Made by a program: the position numbers and the translations under genes. The notes under the pieces are model-generated. The model did no database searches. It was not told the DNA's origin and saw only the letters and a program-made list of their open reading frames with translations. 64,000 bases of DNA, taken from positions 868,001-932,000 of the forward strand of contig NW_027478169.1 in assembly GCF_051020975.1 (NCBI RefSeq). The letters are read 5' to 3'. Positions 22,437 through 36,281 of this stretch are shown here, piece by piece. This DNA is from Osmia lignaria lignaria. Lineage: Eukaryota > Arthropoda > Insecta > Hymenoptera > Megachilidae. Position 1 is the first letter of the stretch. Each line of letters starts with the position of its first letter.

Positions 22437-24368
22437 GATCAGATGCGTGGTTCTCGAGATATATCAAGATATTTAAAAGTTCCGAAGCCGCACCAACATA
22501 ATAGAGATACAGAAACACCGTGGCCCCTTTCTTTGAGATAACTCTGCACTATTGCGAGCTGCAAATGCCACTTCCAGCTTAGCTGTGCAGAAGAAGAACA
22601 ACAAGAAGAAGAAGTATCTCGAAATATGTCCGTTAGGCCCCTTCCCTTGAGATAAATCTGCAAATATCTCGGAAACGAAGCGAGCTATGGCAAAATCTTA
22701 AGAGACCTTTTTTGTAGAGAATTAAGTTTCCTACTTTTTATGTTCTATGATATTTTTTGATCAGATGCGTAGTTCTCGAGATATATCAATATATTTAAAA
22801 GTTCCGAAGCCGCACCAACATAATAGAGATACAGAAACACCGTGGCCCCTTTCTTTGAGATAACTCTGCACTATTGCGAGCTGCAAATGCCACTTCCAGC
22901 TTAGCTGTGCAGAAGAAGAACAACAAGAAGAAGAAATATCACGAAATATGTCCGTTAGGCCCCTTCCCTTGAGATAAATCTGCAAATATCTCGGAAACGA
23001 AGCGAGCTATGGCACAATGTTAAGAGACCTTTTTTGTAGAGAATTAAGTTTCCTACTTTTTATGTTCTATGATATTTTTTGATCAGATGCGTGGTTCTCG
23101 AGATATATCAAGATATTTAAAAGTTCCGAAGCCGCACCAACATAATAGAGATACAGAAACACCGTGGCCCCTTTCTTTGAGATAACTCTGCACTATTGCG
23201 AGCTGCAAATGCCACTTCCAGCTTAGCTGTGCAGAAGAAGAACAACAAGAAGAAGAAATATCACGAAATATGTCCGTTAGGCCCCTTCCCTTGAGATAAA
23301 TCTGCAAATATCTCGGAAACGAAGCGAGCTATGGCAAAATGTTAAGAGACCTTTTTTGTAGAGAATTAAGTTTCCTACTTTTTATGTTCTATGATATTTT
23401 TTGATCAGATGCGTGGTTCTCGAGATATATCAAGATATTTAAAAGTTCCGAAGCCGCACCAACATAATAGAGATACAGAAACACCGTGGCCCCTTTCTTT
23501 GAGATAACTCTGCACTATTGCGAGCTGCAAATGCCACTTCCAGCTTAGCTGTGCAGAAGAAGAGCAACAAGAAGAAGAAGTATCTCGAAATATGTCCGTT
23601 AGGCCCCTTCCCTTGAGATATATCTGCAAATATCTCGGAAACGAAGCGAGCTATGGCAAAATCTTAAGAGACCTTTTTTGTAGAGAATTAAGTTTCCTAC
23701 TTTCTATGTTCTATGATATTTTTTGATCAGATGCGTAGTTCTCGAGATATATCAATATATTTAAAAGTTCCGAAGCCGCACCAACATAATAGAGATACAG
23801 AAACACCGTGGCCCCTTTCTTTGAGATAACTCTGCACTATTGCGAGCTGCAAATGCCACTTCCAGCTTAGCTGTGCAGAAGAAGAACAACAAGAAGAAGA
23901 AATATCACGAAATATGTCCGTTAGGCCCCTTCCCTTGAGATAAATCTGCAAATATCTCGGAAACGAAGCGAGCTATGGCAAAATGTTAAGAGACCTTTTT
24001 TGTAGAGAATTAAGTTTCCTACTTTTTATGTTCTATGATATTTTTTGATCAGATGCGTGGTTCTCGAGATATATCAAGATATTTAAAAGTTCCGAAGCCG
24101 CACCAACATAATAGAGATACAGAAACACCGTGGCCCCTTTCTTTGAGATAACTCTGCACTATTGCGAGCTGCAAATGCCACTTCCAGCTTAGCTGTGCAG
24201 AAGAAGAACAACAAGAAGAAGAAATATCTCGAAATATGTCCGTCAGGCCCCTTCCCTTGAGATAAATCTGCAAATATCTCGGAAACGAAGCGAGCTATGG
24301 CAAAATGTTAAGAGACCTTTTTTGTAGAGAATTAAGTTTCCTACTTTTTATGTTCTATGATATTTTTT
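22437..24368. repeat. 3-unit higher-order repeat, two copies (2 x 966 bp)
   Basis: Two copies, 22437-23402 and 23403-24368, of the order GCGTGG/GAAGTATCTCG, ATCAATATATTT/TCACG, GCGTGG. The last unit of copy 2 switches to TCTCGAAATATGTCCGTCAGG in its second half. The period shrinks here from five units to three without leaving the same pool of unit types. Confidence 0.78.
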
Positions 24369-26944
24369 GATCAGATGCGTAGTTCTCGAGATATATCAAG
24401 ATATTTAAAAGTTCCGGAGCCGCACCAACATCATAGAGATACAGAAACACCGTGGCCCCTTTCGTTGAGATAACTCTGCACTATTGCGAGCTGCAAATGC
24501 CACTTCCAGCTTAGCTGTGCAGAAGAAGAACAACAAGAAGAAGAAATATCTCGAAATATGTCCGTCAGGCCCCATCCCTTGAGATAAATCTGCAAATATC
24601 TGGGAAAGGAAGCGAGCTATGGCAAAATGTTAAGAGACCTTTTTTGTAGAGAATTAAGTTTTCTACTTTTTATGTTCCATGATATTTTTTGATCAGATGC
24701 GTAGTTCTCGAGATATATCAAGATATTTAAAAGTTCCGAAGCTGCACCAACATAATAGAGGTACAGAAACACCGTGGCCCCTTTCTTTGAGATAACTCTG
24801 CACTATTGCGAGCTGCAAATGCCACTTCCAGCTTAGCTGTGCAGAAGAAGAACAACAAGAAGAAGAAGTATCTCGAAATATGTCCGTTAGGCCCCTTCCC
24901 TTGAGATATATCTGCAAATATCTCGGAAACAAAGCGAGCTATGGCAAAATCTTAAGAGACCTTTCTTGTAGAGAATTAAGTTTCCTACTTTTTATGTTCT
25001 ATGATATTTTTTGATCAGATGCGTGGTTCTCGAGATATATCAAGATATTTAAAAGTTCCGAAGCCGCACCAACATAATAGAGATACAGAAACACCGTGGC
25101 CCCTTTCTTTGAGATAACTCTGCACTATTGCGAGCTGCAAATGCCACTTCCAGCTTAGCTGTGCAGAAGAAGAACAACAAGAAGAAGAAATATCACGAAA
25201 TATGTCCGTTAGGCCCCTTCCCTTGAGATAAATCTGCAAATATCTCGGAAACGAAGCGAGCTATGGCAAAATGTTAAGAGACCTTTTTTGTAGAGAATTA
25301 AGTTTCCTACTTTTTATGTTCTATGATATTTTTTGATCAGATGCGTAGTTCTCGAGATATATCAAGATATTTAAAAGTTCCGAAGCCGCACCAACATCAT
25401 AGAGATACAGAAACACCGTGGCACCTTTCGTTGAGATAACTCTGCACTATTGCGAGCTGCAAATGCCACTTCCAGCTTAGCTGTGCAGAAGAAGAACAAC
25501 AAGAAGAAGAAATATCTCGAAATATGTCCGTCAGGCCCCTTCCCTTGAGATAAATCTGCAAATATCTCGGAAAGGAAGCGAGCTATGGCAAAATGTTAAG
25601 AGACCTTTTTTGTAGAGAATTAAGTTTTCTACTTTTTATGTTCCATGATATTTTTCGATCAGATGCGTAGTTCTCGAGATATATCAAGATATTTAAAAGT
25701 TCCGAAGCTGCACCAACATAATAGAGGTACAGAAACACCGTGGCCCCTTTCTTTGAGATAACTCTGCACTATTGCGAGCTGCAAATGCCACTTCCAGCTT
25801 AGCTGTGCAGAAGAAGAACAACAAGAAGAAGAAGTATCTCGAAATATGTCCGTTAGGCCCCTTCCCTTGAGATATATCTGCAAATATCTCGGAGACGAAG
25901 CGAGCTATGGCAAAATCTTAAGAGACCTTTCTTGTAGAGAATTAAGTTTCCTACTTTTTATGTTCTATGATATTTTTTGATCAGATGCGTAGTTCTCGAG
26001 ATATATCAAGATATTTAAAAGTTCCGAAGCCGCACCAACATCATAGAGATACAGAAACACCGTGGCCCCTTTCGTTGAGATAACTCTGCACTATTGCGAG
26101 CTGCAAATGCCACTTCCAGCTTAGCTGTGCAGAAGAAGAACAACAAGAAGAAGAAATATCTCGAAATATGTCCGTCAGGCCCCTTCCCTTGAGATAAATC
26201 TGCAAATATCTCGGAAAGGAAGCGAGCTATGGCAAAATGTTAAGAGACCTTTTTTGTAGAGAATTAAGTTTTCTACTTTTTATGTTCCATGATATTTTTT
26301 GATCAGATGCGTAGTTCTCGAGATATATCAAGATATTTAAAAGTTCCGAAGCTGCACCAACATAATAGAGGTACAGAAACACCGTGGCCCCTTTCTTTGA
26401 GATAACTCTGCACTATTGCGAGCTGCAAATGCCACTTCCAGCTTAGCTGTGCAGAAGAAGAACAACAAGAAGAAGAAGTATCTCGAAATATGTCCGTTAG
26501 GCCCCTTCCCTTGAGATATATCTGCAAATATCTCGGAAACGAAGCGAGCTATGGCAAAATCTTAAGAGACCTTTCTTGTAGAGAATTAAGTTTCCTACTT
26601 TTTATGTTCTATGATATTTTTTGATCAGATGCGTAGTTCTCGAGATATATCAAGATATTTAAAAGTTCCGAAGCCGCACCAACATAATAGAGATACAGAA
26701 ACACCGTGGCCCCTTTCTTTGAGATAACTCTGCACTATTGCGAGCTGCAAATGCCACTTCCAGCTTAGCTGTGCAGAAGAAGAACAACAAGAAGAAGAAA
26801 TATCACGAAATATGTCCGTTAGGCCCCTTCCCTTGAGATAAATCTGCAAATATCTCGGAAACCAAGCGAGCTATGGCAAAATGTTACGAGACCTTTTTTG
26901 TAGAGAATTAAGTTTCCTACTTTTTATGTTCTATGATATTTTTT
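24369..26944. repeat. 2-unit higher-order repeat with one interposed unit
   Basis: A CAACATCATAG / TTCGTTGAG / GGAAAGGAAG / TTCCATG unit is followed by a GCTGCACC / AGAGGTACAG / GAAGTATCTCG / CTTTCTTGTAG unit in three pairs: 24369+24691, 25335+25657 and 25979+26301. A GCGTGG unit at 25013 separates the first pair from the second. A consensus-like unit follows at 26623. Confidence 0.8.
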
Positions 26945-28876
26945 GATCAGATGCGTGGTTCTCGAGATATATCAAGATATTTAAAAGTTCCGAAGCCGCA
27001 CCAACATAATAGAGATACAGAAACACCGTGGCCCCTTTCTTTGAGATAACTCTGCACTATTGCGAGCTGTAAATGCCACTTCCAGCTTAGCTGTGCAGAA
27101 GAAGAACAACAAGAAGAAGAAATATCTCGAAATATGTCCGTCAGGCCCCTTCCCTTGAGATATATCTGCAAATATCTCGGAAACGAAGCGAGCTATGGCA
27201 AAATGTTAAGAGACCTTTTTTGTAGAGAATTATGTTTCCTACAATTTATGTTCTATGATATTTTTTGATCAGAAGCGTAGTTTTCGAGATATATCGAGAT
27301 ATTTAAAAGTTCCGAAGCCGCACCAACATAATAGAGATACAGAAACACCGTGGCCCCTTTCTTTGAGATAACTCTGCACTAGTGCGAGCCGCAAATGCCA
27401 CTTCCAGCTTAGCTGTGCAGAAGAAGCACAACATGAACAAGAAATATCTCGGAATATGTCCGTCAGGCCCCTTCCCTTGAGCTAAATCTGCAAATATCTC
27501 GGAAACGAAGCGAGCTGTGGCAAAATGTTAGGAGACCTTTTTTGTAGAGAATTAAGTTTCCTACTTTTTATGTTGTATGATATTTTTTGATCAGATGCGT
27601 AGTTCTCGAGATATATCAAGATATTTAAAAGTTCCGAAGCCGCACCAACATAATAGAGATACAGAAACACCGTGGCCCCTTTCTTTGAGATAACTCTGCA
27701 CTATTGCGAGCTGCAAATGCCACTTCCAGCTTAGCTGTGCAGAAGAAGAACAACAAGAAGAAGAAATATCACGAAATATGTCCGTTAGGCCCCTTCCCTT
27801 GAGATAAATCTGCAAATATCTCGGAAACGAAGCGAGCTATGGCAAAATGTTAAGAGACCTTTTTTGTAGAGAATTAAGTTTCCTACTTTTTATGTTCTAT
27901 GATATTTTTTGATCAGATGCCTGGTTCTCGAGATATATCAAGATATTTAAAAGTTCCGAAGCCGCACCAACATAATAGAGATACAGAAACACCGTGGCCC
28001 CTTTCTTTGAGATAACTCTGCACTATTGCGAGCTGTAAATGCCACTTCCAGCTTAGCTGTGCAGAAGAAGAACAACAAGAAGAAGAAATATCTCGAAATA
28101 TGTCCGTCAGGCCCCTTCCCTTGAGATATATCTGCAAATATCTCGGAAACGAAGCGAGCTATGGCAAAATGTTAAGAGACCTTTTTTGTAGAGAATTATG
28201 TTTCCTACAATTTATGTTCTATGATATTTTTTGATCAGAAGCGTAGTTTTCGAGATATATCGAGATATTTAAAAGTTCCGAAGCCGCACCAACATAATAG
28301 AGATACAGAAACACCGTGGCCCCTTTCTTTGAGATAACTCTGCACTAGTGCGAGCCGCAAATGCCACTTCCAGCTTAGCTGTGCAGAAGAAGCACAACAT
28401 GAACAAGAAATATCTCGGAATATGTCCGTCAGGCCCCTTCCCTTGAGCTAAATCTGCAAATATCTCGGAAACGAAGCGAGCTGTGGCAAAATGTTAGGAG
28501 ACCTTTTTTGTAGAGAATTAAGTTTCCTACTTTTTATGTTGTATGATATTTTTTGATCAGATGCGTAGTTCTCGAGATATATCAAGATATTTAAAAGTTC
28601 CGAAGCCGCACCAACATAATAGAGATACAGAAACACCGTGGCCCCTTTCTTTGAGATAACTCTGCACTATTGCGAGCTGGAAATGCTACTTCCAGTTTAG
28701 CTGTGCAGAAGAAGAACAACAAGAAGAAGAAATATCTCGAAATATATCCGTTAGGCCCCATCCCTTGAGATAAATCTGCAAATATCTCGGAAACGAAGCG
28801 AGCTATGGCAAAATGTTAAGAGACCTTTTTTGTAGAGAATTAAGTTTCCTACTTTTTATGTTCTATGATATTTTTT
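26945..28876. repeat. 3-unit higher-order repeat, two copies (2 x 966 bp), type B reappears
   Basis: Copies 26945-27910 and 27911-28876. Each starts with a G(C/G)... TGGTTCTCG unit with GCTGTAAATG and an AATTATG/ACAATTTATG tail. A type B unit follows (27267, 28233) with a degraded triplet tract, AGAAGCACAACATGAACAAG. The third unit is type A, preceded by TTGTATGATA. The third unit of copy 2 (28555) departs in its second half (GGAAATGCTAC, CAGTTTAGC, ATATATCCG). Confidence 0.82.
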
Positions 28877-31452
28877 GATCAGATGCGTAGTTCTCGAGAT
28901 ATATCAAGATATTTAAAAGTTCCGAAGCCGCACCAACATAATAGAGATACAGAAACACCGTGGCCCCTTTCTTTGAGATAACTCAGCACTATTGCGAGCT
29001 GTAAATGCCACTTCCAGCTTAGCTGTGCAGAAGAAGAACAACAAGAAGAAGAAATATCTCGAAATATGTCCGTCAGGCCCCTTCCCTTGAGATAAATCTG
29101 CAAATATCTCGGAAACGAAGAGAGCTATGGCAAAATGTTAAGAGACCTTTTTTGTAGAGAATTAAGTTTCCTACTTTTTATGTTCTATGATATTTTTTGA
29201 TCAGATGCGTAGTTCTCGAGATATATCAAGATATTTAAAAGTTCCGAAGCCGCACCAACATAATAGAGATACAGAAACACCGTGGCCCCTTTCTTTGAGA
29301 TAACTCAGCACTATTGCGAGCTGTAAATGCCACTTCCAGCTTAGCTGTGCAGAAGAAGAACAACAAGAAGAAGAAATATCTCGAAATATGTCCGTCAGGC
29401 CCGTTCCTTTGAGCTGAATCTGCAAATATCTCGGAAACGAAGCGAGCTATGGCAAAATGTTAAGAGACGTTTTTTGTAGAGAATTATGTTTCCTTCAATT
29501 TATGTTCTATGATATTTTTTGATCAGAAGCGTAGTTTTCGAGATATATCGAGATATTTAAAAGTTCCGAAGCCGCACCAACATAATAGAGATACAGAAAC
29601 ACCGTGGCCCCTTTCTTTGAGATAACTATGCACTATTGCGAGCTGCAAATGCCACTTCCAGCTTAGCTGTGCAGAAGAAGAACAACAAGAAGAAGAAATA
29701 TCTAGTAATATGTCCGTCAGGCCCCTTCCCTTGAGATAAATCTGCCAATATCTCGGAAACGAAGCGAGCTATGGCAAAATGTTAAGAGACCTTATTTGTA
29801 GAGAATTAAGTTTCCTACTTTTTATGTTCTATGATATTTTTTGATCAGATGCGTAGTTCTCGAGATATATCAAGATATTTAAAAGCTCCGAAGCCGCACC
29901 AACATAATAGAGATACAGAAACACCGTGGCCTCTTTCTTTGAGATAACTCTGCACTATTGCGAGCTGTAAATGCCACTTCCAGCTTAGCTGTGCAGAAGA
30001 AGAACAACAAGAAGAAGAAATATCTCGAAATATGTCCGTCAGGCCCCTTCCCTTGAGATAAATCTGCAAATATCTCGGAAACGAAGCGAGCTATGGCAAA
30101 ATGTTTAGAGACCTTTCTTGTAGAGAATTAAGTTTCCTACTTTTTATGTAGTATGATATTTTTTGATCAGATGCGTAGTTCTCGAGATATATCAAGATAC
30201 TTAAAAGTTCCGAAGCCGCACCAACATAATAGAGATACAGAAACACCGTGGCCCCTTTCTTTGAGATAACTCTGCACTAGTGCGAGCCGCAAATGCCACT
30301 TCCAGCTTAGCTGTGCAGAAGAAGCACAACATGAACAAGAAATATCTCGGAATATGTCCGTCAGGCCCCTTCCCTTGAGCTAAATCTGCAAATATCTCGG
30401 AAACGAAGCGAGCTGTGGCAAAATGTTAGGAGACCTTTTTTGTAGAGAATTAAGTTTCCTACTTTTTATGTTGTATGATATTTTTTGATCAGATGCGTAG
30501 TTCTCGAGATATATCAAGATATTTAAAAGTTCCGAAGCCGCACCAACATAATAGAGATACAGAAACACCGTGGCCCCTTTCTTTGAGATAACTCTGCACT
30601 ATTGCGAGCTGCAAATGCCACTTCCAGCTTAGCTGTGCAGAAGAAGAACAACAAGAAGAAGAAATATCACGAAATATGTCCGTTAGGCCCCTTCCCTTGA
30701 GATAAATCTGCAAATATCTCGGAAACGAAGCGAGCTATGGCAAAATGTTAAGAGACCTTTTTTGTAGAGAATTAAGTTTCCTACTTTTTATGTTCTATGA
30801 TATTTTTTGATCAGATGCCTGGTTCTCGAGATATATCAAGATATTTAAAAGTTCCGAAGCCGCACCAACATAATAGAGATACAGAAACACCGTGGCCCCT
30901 TTCTTTGAGATAACTCTGCACTATTGCGAGCTGTAAATGCCACTTCCAGCTTAGCTGTGCAGAAGAAGAACAACAAGAAGAAGAAATATCTCGAAATATG
31001 TCCGTCAGGCCCCTTCCCTTGAGATATATCTGCAAATATCTCGGAAACGAAGCGAGCTATGGCAAAATGTTAAGAGACCTTTTTTGTAGAGAATTATGTT
31101 TCCTACAATTTATGTTCTATGATATTTTTTGATCAGAAGCGTAGTTTTCGAGATATATCGAGATATTTAAAAGTTCCGAAGCCGCACCAACATAATAGAG
31201 ATACAGAAACACCGTGGCCCCTTTCTTTGAGATAACTATGCACTATTGCGAGCTGCAAATGCCACTTCCAGCTTAGCTGTGCAGAAGAAGAACAACAAGA
31301 AGAAGAAATATCTAGTAATATGTCCGTCAGGCCCCTTCCCTTGAGATAAATCTGCCAATATCTCGGAAACGAAGCGAGCTATGGCAAAATGTTAAGAGAC
31401 CTTATTTGTAGAGAATTAAGTTTCCTACTTTTTATGTTCTATGATATTTTTT
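28877..31452. repeat. mosaic block sharing units with both neighbours
   Basis: Units with AACTCAGCAC and GCTGTAAATG (28877, 29199) return at 32741 and 33063. Units with TCTAGTAATATG and CTGCCAATATC (29521, 31131) return at 34029. The unit at 30165 is a hybrid: its head, GATACTTAAAAG, is of the 31775 type, and its triplet tract, AGAAGCACAACATGAACAAG, is of the 27267 type. The units at 30487 and 30809 repeat those at 27589 and 27911, 2898 bp (nine units) earlier. Confidence 0.75.
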
Positions 31453-34350
31453 GATCAGATGCGTAGTTCTCGAGATATATCAAGATATTTAAAAGCTCCG
31501 AAGCCGCACCAACATAATAGAGATACAGAAACACCGTGGCCTCTTTCTTTGAGATAACTCTGCACTATTGCGAGCTGTAAATGCCACTTCCAGCTTAGCT
31601 GTGCAGAAGAAGAACAACAAGAAGAAGAAATATCTCGAAATATGTCCGTCAGGCCCCTTCCCTTGAGATAAATCTGCAAATATCTCGGAAACGAAGCGAG
31701 CTATGGCAAAATGTTTAGAGACCTTTCTTGTAGAGAATTAAGTTTCCTACTTTTTATGTAGTATGATATTTTTTGATCAGATGCGTAGTTCTCGAGATAT
31801 ATCAAGATACTTAAAAGTTCCGAAGCCGCACCAACATAATAGAGATACAGAAACACCGTGGCCCCTTTCTTTGAGATAACTCTGCACTAGTGCGAGCCGC
31901 AAATGCCACTTCCAGCTTAGCTGTGCAGAGGAAGAACAACAAGAAGAAGAAATATCTCGAAATATGTCCGTCAGGCCCGTTCCTTTGAGCTGAATCTGCA
32001 AATATCTCGGAAACGAAGCGAGCTATGGCAAAATGTTAAGAGACGTTTTTTGTAGAGAATTATGTTTCCTACTTTCTATGTTCTATGATATTTTTTGATC
32101 AGATGCGTAGATCTCGAGATATATCAAGATATTTAAAAGTTCCGAAGCCGCACCAACATAATAGAGATACAGAAACACCGTGGCCCCTTTCTTTGAGATA
32201 ACTATGCACTATTGCGAGCTGCAAATGACACTTCCAGCTTAGCTGTGCAGAAGAAGAACAACAAGAAGAAGAAATATCTAGAAATATGTCCGTCAGGCCC
32301 CTTCCCTTGAGATAAATCTGCAAATATCTCGGAAACGAAGCGAGCTATGGCAAAATGTTTAGAGACCTTTCTTGTAGAGAATTAAGTTTCCTACTTTTTA
32401 TGTAGTATGATATTTTTTGATCAGATGCGTAGTTCTCGAGATATATCAGGATACTTAAAAGTTCCGAAGCCGCACGAACATAATAGAGATACAGAAACAC
32501 CGTGGCCCCTTTCTTTGAGATAACTCTGCACTAGTGCGAGCCGCAAATGCCACTTCCAGCTTAGCTGTGCAGAAGAAGAACAACAAGAAGAAGAAATATC
32601 TCGAAATATGTCCGTCCGGCCCCTTTCCTTGAGATAAATCTGCAAATATCTCGGAAACGAAGCGAGCTATGGCAAAATGTTAAGAGACCTTTTTTGTAGA
32701 GAATTAAGTTTCCTACTTTTTATGTTCTATGATATTTTTTGATCAGATGCGTAGTTCTCGAGATATATCAAGATATTTAAAAGTTCCGAAGCCGCACCAA
32801 CATAATAGAGATACAGAAACACCGTGGCCCCTTTCTTTGAGATAACTCAGCACTATTGCGAGCTGTAAATGCCACTTCCAGCTTAGCTGTGCAGAAGAAG
32901 AACAACAAGAAGAAGAAATATCTCGAAATATGTCCGTCAGGCCCCTTCCCTTGAGATAAATCTGCAAATATCTCGGAAACGAAGAGAGCTATGGCAAAAT
33001 GTTAAGAGACCTTTTTTGTAGAGAATTAAGTTTCCTACTTTTTATGTTCTATGATATTTTTTGATCAGCTGCGTAGTTCTCGAGATATATCAAGATATTT
33101 AAAAGTTCCGAAGCCGCACCAACATAATAGAGATACAGAAACACCGTGGCCCCTTTCTTTGAGATAACTCAGCACTATTGCGAGCTGTAAATGCCACTTC
33201 CAGCTTAGCTGTGCAGAAGAAGAACAACAAGAAGAAGAAATATCTCGAAATATGTCCGTCAGGCCCGTTCCTTTGAGCTGAATCTGCAAATATCTCGGAA
33301 ACGAAGCGAGCTATGGCAAAATGTTAAGAGACGTTTTTTGTAGAGAATTATGTTTCCTTCAATTTATGTTCTATGATATTTTTTGATCAGAAGCGTAGTT
33401 TTCGAGATATATCGAGATATTTAAAAGTTCCGAAGCCGCACCAACATAATAGAGATACAGAAACACCGTGGCCCCTTTCTTTGAGATAACTATGCACTAT
33501 TGCGAGCTGCAAATGCCACTTCCAGCTTAGCTGTGCAGAAGAAGAACAACAAGAAGAAGAAATATCTCGAAATATGTCCGTCAGGCCCCTTCCCTTGAGA
33601 TAAATCTGCAAATATCTCGGAAACGAAGAGAGCTATGGCAAAATGTTAAGAGACCTTTTTTGTAGAGAATTAAGTTTCCTACTTTTTATGTTCTATGATA
33701 TTTTTTGATCAGATGCGTAGTTCTCGAGATATATCAAGATATTTAAAAGTTCCGAAGCCGCACCAACATAATAGAGATACAGAAACACCGTGGCCCCTTT
33801 CTTTGAGATAACTCAGCACTATTGCGAGCTGTAAATGCCACTTCCAGCTTAGCTGTGCAGAAGAAGAACAACAAGAAGAAGAAATATCTCGAAATATGTC
33901 CGTCAGGCCCGTTCCTTTGAGCTGAATCTGCAAATATCTCGGAAACGAAGCGAGCTATGGCAAAATGTTAAGAGACGTTTTTTGTAGAGAATTATGTTTC
34001 CTTCAATTTATGTTCTATGATATTTTTTGATCAGAAGCGTAGTTTTCGAGATATATCGAGATATTTAAAAGTTCCGAAGCCGCACCAACATAATAGAGAT
34101 ACAGAAACACCGTGGCCCCTTTCTTTGAGATAACTATGCACTATTGCGAGCTGCAAATGCCACTTCCAGCTTAGCTGTGCAGAAGAAGAACAACAAGAAG
34201 AAGAAATATCTAGTAATATGTCCGTCAGGCCCCTTCCCTTGAGATAAATCTGCCAATATCTCGGAAACGAAGCGAGCTATGGTAAAATGTTAAGAGACCT
34301 TATTTGTAGAGAATTAAGTTTCCTACTTTTTATGTTCTATGATATTTTTT
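31453..34350. repeat. 9-unit higher-order repeat, copy 1 (2898 bp)
   Basis: Order: AAAAGCTCCG with GGCCTCTTTC (31453), GATACTTAAAAG with GCAGAGGAAG (31775), GTAGATCTCG with AAATGACAC and TCTAGAAAT (32097), GATACTTAAAAG with CGCACGAACAT and GTCCGGCCCC (32419), then AACTCAGCAC and TCTAGTAATATG units up to 34029. The first four units return 2898 bp later. The unit at 33385 is a hybrid of the 29521 type (head, ACTATGCAC) and the 28877 type (GAAGAGAGC). Confidence 0.82.
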
Positions 34351-36281
34351 GATCAGATGCGTAGTTCTCGAGATATATCAAGATATTTAAAAGCTCCGAA
34401 GCCGCACCAACATAATAGAGATACAGAAACACCGTGGCCTCTTTCTTTGAGATAACTCTGCACTATTGCGAGCTGTAAATGCCACTTCCAGCTTAGCTGT
34501 GCAGAAGAAGAACAACAAGAAGAAGAAATATCTCGAAATATGTCCGTCAGGCCCCTTCCCTTGAGATAAATCTGCAAATATCTCGGAAACGAAGCGAGCT
34601 ATGGCAAAATGTTTAGAGACCTTTCTTGTAGAGAATTAAGTTTCCTACTTTTTATGTAGTATGATATTTTTTGATCAGATGCGTAGTTCTCGAGATATAT
34701 CAAGATACTTAAAAGTTCCGAAGCCGCACCAACATAATAGAGATACAGAAACACCGTGGCCCCTTTCTTTGAGATAACTCTGCACTAGTGCGAGCCGCAA
34801 ATGCCACTTCCAGCTTAGCTGTGCAGAGGAAGAACAACAAGAAGAAGAAATATCTCGAAATATGTCCGTCAGGCCCGTTCCTTTGAGCTGAATCTGCAAA
34901 TATCTCGGAAACGAAGCGAGCTATGGCAAAATGTTAAGAGACGTTTTTGTAGAGAATTATGTTTCCTACTTTCTATGTTCTATGATATTTTTTGATCAGA
35001 TGCGTAGATCTCGAGATATATCAAGATATTTAAAAGTTCCGAAGCCGCATCAACATAATAGAGATACAGAAACACCGTGGCCCCTTTCTTTGAGATAACT
35101 ATGCACTATTGCGAGCTGCAAATGACACTTCCAGCTTAGCTTTGCAGAAGAAGAACAACAAGAAGAAGAAATATCTAGAAATATGTCCGTCAGGCCCCTT
35201 CCCTTGAGATAAATCTGCAAATATCTCGGAAACGAAGCGAGCTATGGCAAAATGTTTAGAGACCTTTCTTGTAGAGAATTAAGTTTCCTACTTTTTATGT
35301 AGTATGATATTTTTTGATCAGATGCGTAGTTCTCGAGATATATCAAGATACTTAAAAGTTCCGAAGCCGCACGAACATAATAGAGATACAGAAACACCGT
35401 GGCCCCTTTCTTTGAGATAACTCTGCACTAGTGCGAGCCGCAAATGCCACTTCCAGCTTAGCTGTGCAGAAGAAGAACAACAAGAAGAAGAAATATCTCG
35501 AAATATGTCCGTCCGGCCCCTTTCCTTGAGATAAATCTGCAAATATCTCGGAAACGAAGCGAGCTATGGCAAAATGCTTAGAGACCTTTCTTGTAGAGAA
35601 TTAAGTTTCCTACTTTTTATGTAGTATGATATTTTTTGATCAGATGCGTAGTTCTCGAGATATATCAAGATATTTAAAAGTTCCGAAGCCGCACCAACAT
35701 AATAGAGATACAGAAACACCGTGGCCCCTTTCTTTGAGATAACTCTGCACTATTGCGACCAGCAAATGCCACTTCCAGCTTAGCTGTGCAGAAGAAGAAC
35801 AACAAGAAGAAGAAATATCTCGAAATATGTCCGTCAGGCCCCTTCCCTTGAGATAAATCAGCAAATATCTCGGAAACGAAGCGAGCTATGGCAAAATGTT
35901 AAGAGACCTTTTTTGTAGAGAATTATGTTTCCTACAATTTACGTTCTCTGATATTTTTTGATCAGAAGCGTAGTTTTCGAGATATATCGAGATATTTAAA
36001 AGTTCCGAAGCCGCACCAACATAATAGAGATACAGAAACACCGTGGCCTCTTTCTTTGAGATAACTTTGCACTATTGCGAGCTGCAAATGCCACTTCCAG
36101 CTTAGCTGTGCAGATGAGGAACGACAAGAAGAAGAAATATCTCGGAATATGTCCGTCAGGCCCCTTCCCTTGAGCTAAATCTGCAAATATCTCGGAAACG
36201 ATGCCAGCTATGGGAAAATGTTAAGAGACCTTTTTTGTAGAGAATTGAGTTTCCTACTTTTTATGTTCTATGATATTTTTT
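34351..36281. repeat. 9-unit higher-order repeat, copy 2 (partial)
   Basis: The units at 34351, 34673, 34994 and 35316 match those at 31453-32740. The offset drops from 2898 to 2897 bp because of a T5 instead of T6 at 34944-34948. The two following units (35638, 35960) are private. 35638 has GCGACCAGCAAATG. 35960 is type B-like with TTTACGTTCTCTGATA before it and a degenerate triplet tract, CAGATGAGGAACGACAAG. Confidence 0.8.
34944..34948. other. 1-bp deletion in T-tract (T5 for T6)
   Basis: GACGTTTTTGTAG replaces GACGTTTTTTGTAG. This is the only uncompensated single-base length change in 198 units; it makes the distance between the units at 34673 and 34994 equal to 321 bp. Its counterpart 2898 bp upstream has the full T6, so the deletion followed that duplication. 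Confidence 0.85.
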
